Assembly (NCBI GenBank): GCA_025928515.1
Contig: JAICJI010000008.1
Location: forward strand, 1-64,000
DNA from: Thermoleophilia bacterium
Lineage (GTDB): Bacteria > Actinomycetota > Thermoleophilia > Gaiellales > Gaiellaceae
Direction of reading: 5' to 3'
Length of the DNA stretch: 64,000 bases
Each line of letters starts with the position of its first letter. The stretch's first letter is position 1. The translations under genes and the position numbers were made by a program. Below the pieces are notes generated by a model, which did no database searches, had not been told where the DNA came from, and saw only the letters and a list, made by a program, of their open reading frames with translations. Of the stretch, positions 58,781 through 64,000 are shown piece after piece.

Positions 58781-60046
58781 ATGGCTGTACGCGTCCGCAT
58801 GGCTCCGAGCCCCACCGGGCTCCTCCACATCGGCAACGTCCGCACCGCGCTCTTCAACTGGCTGTACGCCCGCCACGAGGGAGGCGAGTTCCGGCTGCGG
58901 ATCGAGAACACCGACACGTCGCGCGAGGTCGCCGAGGCCGTCGACCACATCCAGGAGTCTCTGCGCTGGCTGGGGCTCGACTGGGACGGCCCGCACACGT
59001 TCCAGCTCGACCGGATGGACGACTGCCGCCGCGTCGCGGCGCAACTCGTCGCGGACGGCAAGGCGTACGAGGACGAGGGCGCGATCCGCTTCCGGATGCC
59101 CGACGAGGGCTCGACCGGCTGGGACGACGTGGTGCGCGGCCGCGTCGAGATCCCCAACGAGACGATCGAGGATCTCGTGCTCGTCCGCTCGGACGGCCGC
59201 CCGACCTACAACTTCGCCTCGCCGCTGGAGGACGTCTGGGACGGGATCACGCACGTGATCCGCGGCGAGGATCACATCTCGAACACGCCGAAGCAGATCA
59301 ACATCATCCGCGCGACCGGAGCCGAGCTCCCCATCTACGCGCACGTCCCTAACGTGGCCGGCGCGGACGGGAAGAAGCTCTCGAAGCGTCACGGCGCCGT
59401 CACGGTGGCCGAGTTCCGCCGGGACGGCTACCTGCCCGAGGCGCTGCTCAACTTCCTGGCGCTGCTCGGCTGGGCCCCCGACGGCGAGACGACGATCATG
59501 GATCGCGACGAGCTCGTGAGGCGCTTCGAGCTGGCGCGCGTCAGCCCGAGCCCCGCGCAGTTCGACTACGCGAAGCTCGACTGGCTGAACGGGATGTACC
59601 TGCGCGGGCTCTCGCCGCAGGAGCTCGGCCACCGTCTCGTGATCTGGCTCGGCGAGAACGGCTACGACTGGGACGCCGAACTCGTCGCACGAACAGCGCC
59701 GCTCGTGCAGGAGAAGATCTCGCGGCTCGCCGAGTTCCCGGACTTCGCGGGGTTCTTCTTCGGCGACGTCGAGCCGGACGTCACCGACCTCGACGGCGGA
59801 GGGCCGATGCTCGCGGCGACCGAGGAGGCCCTCGGCTCACTCGAGCCGTTCGACGCCGCGACCATCGAGTCGGCGCTCCGCGGGAAGGCGGACGAGCTCG
59901 GCCTCAAGGCGCGGCAGGCGTTCCAGCCCATCCGGGTTGCGATCACGGGCTCGAAGGTCTCGCCGGGCCTCTTCGAGAGCATCGAGCTGCTCGGTCGCGA
60001 GACGACGCTCAGCCGCATCCGGGCGGCCCGCGACGCCGCGGGCTGA
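58781..60046 (+). CDS. gltX: Glutamyl-tRNA synthetase
   Basis: 421 aa from ATG (MAVRVRMAPSPTG). Class I signatures HIGN in GLLHIGNVRTALFNW and KLSKR in ADGKKLSKRHG. Shorter than typical GluRS (about 470-490 aa): the anticodon-binding region is compact and no zinc motif is visible. Whether it is discriminating or also charges tRNA-Gln cannot be told; no gatCAB is in the window. The 715-aa track ORF extends wrongly across the AlkZ-like gene. Confidence 0.94.
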   Translation: MAVRVRMAPSPTGLLHIGNVRTALFNWLYARHEGGEFRLRIENTDTSREVAEAVDHIQESLRWLGLDWDGPHTFQLDRMDDCRRVAAQLVADGKAYEDEGAIRFRMPDEGSTGWDDVVRGRVEIPNETIEDLVLVRSDGRPTYNFASPLEDVWDGITHVIRGEDHISNTPKQINIIRATGAELPIYAHVPNVAGADGKKLSKRHGAVTVAEFRRDGYLPEALLNFLALLGWAPDGETTIMDRDELVRRFELARVSPSPAQFDYAKLDWLNGMYLRGLSPQELGHRLVIWLGENGYDWDAELVARTAPLVQEKISRLAEFPDFAGFFFGDVEPDVTDLDGGGPMLAATEEALGSLEPFDAATIESALRGKADELGLKARQAFQPIRVAITGSKVSPGLFESIELLGRETTLSRIRAARDAAG

Positions 60047-60176
60047 GCGCGGTCGGCGGCAGCGCCTTCGGTTGCGCGAGCGGATCGAGCGCTCGCTGGA
60101 AGGCGCGCCACGCCCGGCGCCGGAAGCGCCGGCTCGGCTGAGGCAGGCGGTTGGGCCGAAGGAAGTCCATTGCCAT
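60009..60176 (-). CDS. Possible small basic protein
   Basis: 55 aa if started at ATG 60176 (MAMDFLRPNRLPQPSRRF). It is strongly basic (WRAFQRALDPLAQPK) and its end overlaps gltX antisense. A poly-A-like TTTGAA precedes the ATG, but no Shine-Dalgarno or -10 stands out. It may be a real small ORF or a GC shadow; the rest of the gap to 60246 shows nothing else. Confidence 0.3.
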   Translation of the reverse strand: MAMDFLRPNRLPQPSRRFRRRAWRAFQRALDPLAQPKALPPTALSPRRRGPPGCG

Positions 60177-60233
60177 TTCAAAGGCGTAAACGGCTGCTCG
60201 GGGAGAGCGGGTACGGACCGACCGGTTGCTCGT

Positions 60234-60239
60234 TACACT
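60234..60239 (+). promoter_or_regulatory. -10-like hexamer of the receiver-peptidase operon
   Basis: TACACT ends 7 nt before ATG 60247. The same hexamer at the same distance occurs before the lipoprotein gene (63968-63973, minus). Confidence 0.42.
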
Positions 60240-60246
60240 CGTAGCG

Positions 60247-60636
60247 ATGGGCGATACCGGGGGGCATGCGGCGCCCGCTCGGGTCCTCGTCGTCGACGAC
60301 GAGCCGTCGATTCGGCTTCTTTGCCGGATCAACCTCGAGCTCGACGGTCACGAGGTCCTCGAGGCGGAGTCGCTGGCAACAGTGCGGACGATGCTCGCAG
60401 AGGAGCACGTCGACGTCGTCGTGCTCGACGTCCACCTGCGCGGCGAGCGGAGCGACCCGCTCGTCGCGGAATGCCATGCGCGCACCCCACCGATCCCCGT
60501 CTTGCTCGTAACGGGCTCCGTCGACGTGGCGCATCCGGAGCTCGCCGAGGCCGACGCGATTCTCCCGAAGCCGTTCGAGCTCGAAGCTCTCCTCTCCACG
60601 GTGCGCACCCTCGCCGGGGCTCACGCCCACCGATGA
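60247..60636 (+). CDS. Single-domain (CheY-like) response regulator
   Basis: 129 aa from ATG (MGDTGGHAAPAR). All receiver residues are present: Asp17/Asp18, phospho-acceptor Asp61 (VVLDVHLRG), Thr89 and Lys108 (LPKPFE). There is no output domain. No kinase gene adjoins it. Its stop overlaps the start of the zinc peptidase (ATGA), so the two are co-translated; control of the peptidase by phosphorylation is a possibility only. Confidence 0.88.
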   Translation: MGDTGGHAAPARVLVVDDEPSIRLLCRINLELDGHEVLEAESLATVRTMLAEEHVDVVVLDVHLRGERSDPLVAECHARTPPIPVLLVTGSVDVAHPELAEADAILPKPFELEALLSTVRTLAGAHAHR

Positions 60637-62150
60637 GCTCGACCACCGCCCGCAGCCCACAGCAGTACGAGGAAAGCTACGAGGCGTACTACGCAGAGGC
60701 GGCTGAGGAGCTCCGCGCGGTTCGCGTGGGCGAGAAGGAGACCTCGAAGCAGGCCGCGATCGTCGCGCGGCACGCCGACCTGTTCACGCGCGAGCAGCTC
60801 GACGTGCTGCGCGCGGCCGAGTCGGGCACGTCCGACGATGGCGAGCGGGAGCGGCTCTACCGGCTCCGCCGGGCCTGCGAGTCGGGCATCGTCGATGCCG
60901 AGCTCGCCGCGCGGGAGGACGAGCTCGAGAACGCGCTGCTCGCGGCACGGCTCACATTCGACGGCGACGAGCTTCCGCTCAACTCGGCGGAGGCGATGCT
61001 CGCCGTGCTTCCCGATTACGCGAAGCGCGAGCAGCTCGGCGCTCTGGCGCGGGAGCTCGATGCGAGCTTCGACGTCAGCCGCCGGGAGCTCCTCGTCGCG
61101 CGTGACGGCCTCGAGGCCGAGCTGTCCGGCGAACGCGACGCGGTGGCACGCAACGAGGCCGAGAAGCAGATCTCGCTGCGCGAGCTCGAGAGCGTGCTGC
61201 GCAGGGCCGCGGACGACGCGGGCGACGAGTACGCACGACTGCGTGACCGCTGGTTCGAGCGGCTGCTCGGCCCCGGGCGCGGCGCGCTCCCTTCGAGCGC
61301 GCACCTCCGCTGGCTGCGCCGCCTGTCGCCGCTCGAGTCGACGTACCCGAAGGCTCGCTCGGTCGAGATCTGCGTCGAAACCGTCCGCGCGCTGGGCTTC
61401 GAGCTGGAGGCGATCCCGAACATCCGGCTCGACCTCGAAGACCGGCCACAGAAGATTCCGCGTGCCTGCGTGGTCGCCGCCGATCCGCCCGACGTCGTCC
61501 ACCTGATCACGCGCGCCCAGGGCGGCCTGTCCGACTACCAGGCGTTTCTCCACGAGGCGGGTCACGCGCTCCACTACGCAGGCTGCGACCCGCGGCTGCC
61601 GTGGACGTTCCGCGCGCTCTCGCGCGACCACGCGCTGACCGAGATCTACTCGTACATCGTCGAGGCCGTGACGAAGGAGCCCGGTTGGCACGCGCTCCAC
61701 TTCGGCCTGTCCGAGATGGAGGCGGAGGAGAACGCCGAGGCGACGCGGTTCCTCGAGGTGCTCCTCTACCGGCGCTACGCCGCGAAGCTCCGCTACGAGC
61801 TTGGGTTCTGGGAGGCGTTCCCTGCCGAGCGGGGAGAGTCGTCCCGCGACTACGCGCCGCTGCTGACCAAGGCGACCGGCCTCGCCTACGACCCACGAGG
61901 CCACCTCTCGGACATGGACGCCGGCTTCTACTCCGCCGACTACCTCCGAGCCTGGATCCGGTCGGCGCAGCTGCGCACCTACTTGCGGCGCGAGGTCGGC
62001 GACGACTGGTGGCGCAGCAGCGCGACGGGGGAGATCCTCGCCGGCCTCTTCGCAGAGGGCACGCGCCCGTCGACCGAGGACATCGCCCGCCGACTCGGCT
62101 TCGACCCACTCGACACGACGCCGCTCGTCACCGAGCTGACCGGCACCTAA
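60633..62150 (+). CDS. M3-like zinc metallopeptidase
   Basis: 505 aa from ATG (MSSTTARSPQQYEESYEAYY). Mostly helical. Zinc motif FLHEAGHALHY (His307, Glu308, His311) with the third ligand probably in DHALTEIYSYIVEAV. The fold resembles oligoendopeptidase/M3 or M2-like peptidases: helical N-terminal lid and a catalytic cleft. No signal peptide, so cytoplasmic. Co-translated with the receiver protein. The 755-aa antisense ORF through this gene is a shadow. Confidence 0.82.
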   Translation: MSSTTARSPQQYEESYEAYYAEAAEELRAVRVGEKETSKQAAIVARHADLFTREQLDVLRAAESGTSDDGERERLYRLRRACESGIVDAELAAREDELENALLAARLTFDGDELPLNSAEAMLAVLPDYAKREQLGALARELDASFDVSRRELLVARDGLEAELSGERDAVARNEAEKQISLRELESVLRRAADDAGDEYARLRDRWFERLLGPGRGALPSSAHLRWLRRLSPLESTYPKARSVEICVETVRALGFELEAIPNIRLDLEDRPQKIPRACVVAADPPDVVHLITRAQGGLSDYQAFLHEAGHALHYAGCDPRLPWTFRALSRDHALTEIYSYIVEAVTKEPGWHALHFGLSEMEAEENAEATRFLEVLLYRRYAAKLRYELGFWEAFPAERGESSRDYAPLLTKATGLAYDPRGHLSDMDAGFYSADYLRAWIRSAQLRTYLRREVGDDWWRSSATGEILAGLFAEGTRPSTEDIARRLGFDPLDTTPLVTELTGT

Positions 62151-63010
62151 GACGCGCCGCGGATCACGCCCGCGACGAGCGGCAGGAGCTTCTGCTTGCT
62201 CGGGGGGCGTTGCATGTCGGCGCGGACGAGCTCGTCGAGCTCCATCGCCACGAGCAGCACGATCGAGGCGATGTAGAAGTACGTGGCGAGGAAGATGAAC
62301 ACCTCGAGGCTGCCGATCGCGGTCCGGAAGTTGGCGATCGTCCGCACGTACTCGGCGAAGATCAGCGTCTCGCCGATCCAGCCGACGACGACGAGCACCG
62401 AGCCGAGGCTCGCCCAGCGGGCGCGCCGGTGCTTGGCGGGTGCCCAGCGCACGATCAGCTCGAAGGCGAACGCCACGAGCGCGATCGCGGCCGGCCAGCG
62501 GAGGATCAGGATCGGGATGCTCCAGCCACCCGACACGTGCCCGGCCCAGATGATCGCGATGGCTCCCAGCATCGATGCCAGCACGAGAATCGCGAGCCCG
62601 AACGAGATCGGGAAGCGGATCCAGAACGGCCGCGGCTCGGGCGTCTCGTAGATCTCGTCGAGCGCGCCGATCGCCGCGCGGATGATCCCCGACACCTCCC
62701 AGACGGCGAGCGCGGATGCAAGCAAGAGCAAGCTTGCCGTGGAGGACGAGAACACCTTGCCCACCGTCTGGTCGATCCCGTCGAAAACGTGCGGAAGCAC
62801 CCTCGGCTCGATCTGGGGAGCGATCGTCTTGCGCCACAGCTGCTGCTGGTGGGAGGCGCCCAGGATGCCGAGCCCGAACAGCGTGCACGCGACCGCCGCG
62901 ATGAACATCCGGAGCGCGACCGCGCTCGCGTACGTCAGCAGGCTATGCCGGTCGAAGACGTCGACCCAGAGCCGAACGATCTTCTTGAAGCTTCGCCAGC
63001 GGGCCTCCAC
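62147..63010 (-). CDS. YihY/BrkB-family membrane protein
   Basis: 287 aa from GTG. About six TM helices; the first (LLTYASAVALRMFIAAVACTLFGLGILG) and the segment ASALAVWEVSGIIRAAIGALDEIYETPEPRPFWI (two pieces) match the YihY/BrkB family (once annotated ribonuclease BN). Likely function is unknown membrane transport or envelope. The 3' end overlaps the convergent peptidase gene by 4 bp. Confidence 0.82.
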   Translation of the reverse strand: MEARWRSFKKIVRLWVDVFDRHSLLTYASAVALRMFIAAVACTLFGLGILGASHQQQLWRKTIAPQIEPRVLPHVFDGIDQTVGKVFSSSTASLLLLASALAVWEVSGIIRAAIGALDEIYETPEPRPFWIRFPISFGLAILVLASMLGAIAIIWAGHVSGGWSIPILILRWPAAIALVAFAFELIVRWAPAKHRRARWASLGSVLVVVGWIGETLIFAEYVRTIANFRTAIGSLEVFIFLATYFYIASIVLLVAMELDELVRADMQRPPSKQKLLPLVAGVIRGAS

Positions 63011-63057
63011 CGAGCCTGCACCGTTCCCGGCGTCCGCAACTCGAAACGGTCGCCGTA

Positions 63058-63960
63058 CTACGGAAGAGAACTGCTGATGCCCTGCTGGGCCAGCTGCGTC
63101 CCGTCGAACACCTCGCTGCTCGGCGGTGCCGCGATCGTGATGTGGGCGCCGTAGTCGTAGATGTCCATCGTCATCGCCATGTGCGGCGCGCCTGGCAAGC
63201 CTGCCATGGTGTACGCGGTCCGGATCCGGCGCACGAGGCCGTCCTTGCTGACCCAGACGTCGTCGGAGGCGGTTTTCATCCGAGCGGCGAGGGTTTTGAG
63301 CATCGGGCTCGAGACCCCCTTCGACTCGAGCGCCTTACCCAGGTCGACCGTGAAGTGGTAGTGCGTCGTCGATACGCCATCGACCTTCGCCGCTCCGATC
63401 TTGTGCACCTGCGCGCCTTCCGTCTTGAGCATCGCGAGCAGGTCGCTCGGCCCGAGTTGGTTGCCCGAGAACAGGCTCCCGAAGTCGATTCCGGCCTGCT
63501 TGCCGAGCTTCGAGAAGTCGAGCTTGATCCACGGCTTGCCGCCGGGGATCTGCGACGAGAGGAACCCAAGGTGCAGGTAGATGACGAGGTCGCCGTTCTG
63601 CTCGAGCGTGATCGCCTTGATCGAGGACTGTCCCAGCTTGTTCAGCACGCCCGCCGGAGCGCCCATCTCGCCGAGCATCGAGCCCAGCCTGAAGCTCATC
63701 TCCGAGCTCGGGCCGTCGATCGCGCCGACGCCGCGCATCCGGAGCGTGCTCTTGCCGAGCTTCGAGCCGCTCATCGCCACCGAGAAGCGGACCCGTGCCG
63801 CGCCCGCGTGCTGCGTCTTCGTCGCGGCGGCGGCGACAGGGTCGAGCGGGAGCGCGCCCTTCGCGCCGCCGGAACTGCCGCCGCCGCAGCCGGTCGTGAC
63901 CACGGCCAGCGCGGCGATTGCGGACACAGCTGCGATGACGGCTCTGGGACCCCGGAGCAT
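63058..63960 (-). CDS. LppX/LprG-type lipoprotein
   Basis: 300 aa. A signal peptide with lipobox AVVTTGCGGG (Cys25) anchors it to the outer membrane face. The mature part is a beta-rich LolA/LppX-like domain (ARVRFSVAMSG, WIKLDFSKLGKQAGIDFGSL, VDGVSTTHYHFTVDL, DDVWVSKDGLVRRIRTAY). Such proteins bind or carry lipids. Ends with acidic-neutral tail QQGISSSLP. TACACT on the minus strand (63968-63973) lies 7 nt before the ATG. Confidence 0.82.
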   Translation of the reverse strand: MLRGPRAVIAAVSAIAALAVVTTGCGGGSSGGAKGALPLDPVAAAATKTQHAGAARVRFSVAMSGSKLGKSTLRMRGVGAIDGPSSEMSFRLGSMLGEMGAPAGVLNKLGQSSIKAITLEQNGDLVIYLHLGFLSSQIPGGKPWIKLDFSKLGKQAGIDFGSLFSGNQLGPSDLLAMLKTEGAQVHKIGAAKVDGVSTTHYHFTVDLGKALESKGVSSPMLKTLAARMKTASDDVWVSKDGLVRRIRTAYTMAGLPGAPHMAMTMDIYDYGAHITIAAPPSSEVFDGTQLAQQGISSSLP

Positions 63961-63967
63961 CCAACGC

Positions 63968-63973
63968 AGTGTA
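63968..63973 (-). promoter_or_regulatory. -10-like hexamer of the lipoprotein gene
   Basis: TACACT on the minus strand ends 7 nt before the ATG at 63960. Bases 63974-64000 hold no gene. Confidence 0.42.
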
Positions 63974-64000
63974 GTTCCGTTCCGCGGCCCGGAGGGGTGA

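Noticed and set aside
60621-62888. 755-aa minus ORF opposite the zinc peptidase
   Set aside because: Shadow; the plus strand carries HEAGH and the coupling ATGA.

Overview
The window is about 64 kb of uniformly high-GC, very gene-dense chromosomal DNA. It has short intergenic gaps, many 4-nt stop/start overlaps (ATGA, GTGA, TTGA), and GTG or TTG starts throughout. The gene set suggests a deep-branching high-GC actinobacterium such as class Thermoleophilia. The supporting genes are a fused PafB-PafC regulator, an mraZ-led dcw cluster with ftsZ but no ftsA, LppX-type and LPG-synthetase-type envelope proteins, and a two-subunit glycine decarboxylase. This placement is inference from gene content only. 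No rRNA, tRNA, CRISPR array, prophage or complete mobile element was found. The only mobile DNA is the 3' end of an IS110-type transposase at the left edge.

Layout. 0-3.2 kb: transposase tail, fused PafBC DNA-damage regulator, a zinc-knuckle protein and a tiny membrane protein. 3.2-8.7 kb: aldehyde dehydrogenase, MBL hydrolase, cyclic-nucleotide-binding protein, thiolase, signal peptidase I, 3-hydroxyacyl-CoA dehydrogenase. 8.8-11.8 kb: exported protein and a two-component system. 11.8-18 kb: queA, tgt, yajC, fused secDF and a UbiK-like protein, followed by a 347-bp non-coding region rich in inverted repeats. 18.3-23.4 kb: membrane proteins, an MprF/LPG-synthetase-like protein, an AarF/UbiB kinase and an orphan regulator. 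23.4-25.8 kb: ogt with an ECF-like sigma gene, a PfkB kinase, a second cNMP-binding protein.

25.8-42.3 kb is the division and cell wall (dcw) cluster: mraZ, rsmH, ftsL, ftsI, [antisense MFS gene], murE, murF, mraY, [methyltransferase-like gene], murD, ftsW, murG, murC, murB, ftsQ, ftsZ. It makes the lipid II precursor and the core of the divisome. It is followed by the glycine cleavage genes gcvT-H-PA-PB, then GNAT, rlmN, threonine aldolase and a beta-lactamase-fold hydrolase. 50.8-64 kb: a FtsX/MacB-type ABC exporter pair, a Ca2+/H+ antiporter, an MFS transporter, nfo with an AlkZ-like glycosylase, gltX, a CheY-like regulator coupled to a zinc peptidase, a YihY/BrkB-type membrane protein and a lipoprotein.

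The most informative signals are not single genes. Many genes have a TANNNT -10-like hexamer 6-9 nt before the start codon, which implies leaderless mRNAs. Several divergent pairs use overlapping or nearly palindromic -10 elements on opposite strands. Two genes (murF and a serine hydrolase) appear to start at CTG behind a very good Shine-Dalgarno. Two places (3' end of ftsW, and the small gene after the 3-hydroxyacyl-CoA dehydrogenase) look like single-base frameshifts. A methyltransferase-like protein with a degraded SAM motif sits inside the dcw operon. Ordinary coding regions look conventional, and no clearly new multi-gene system is visible.
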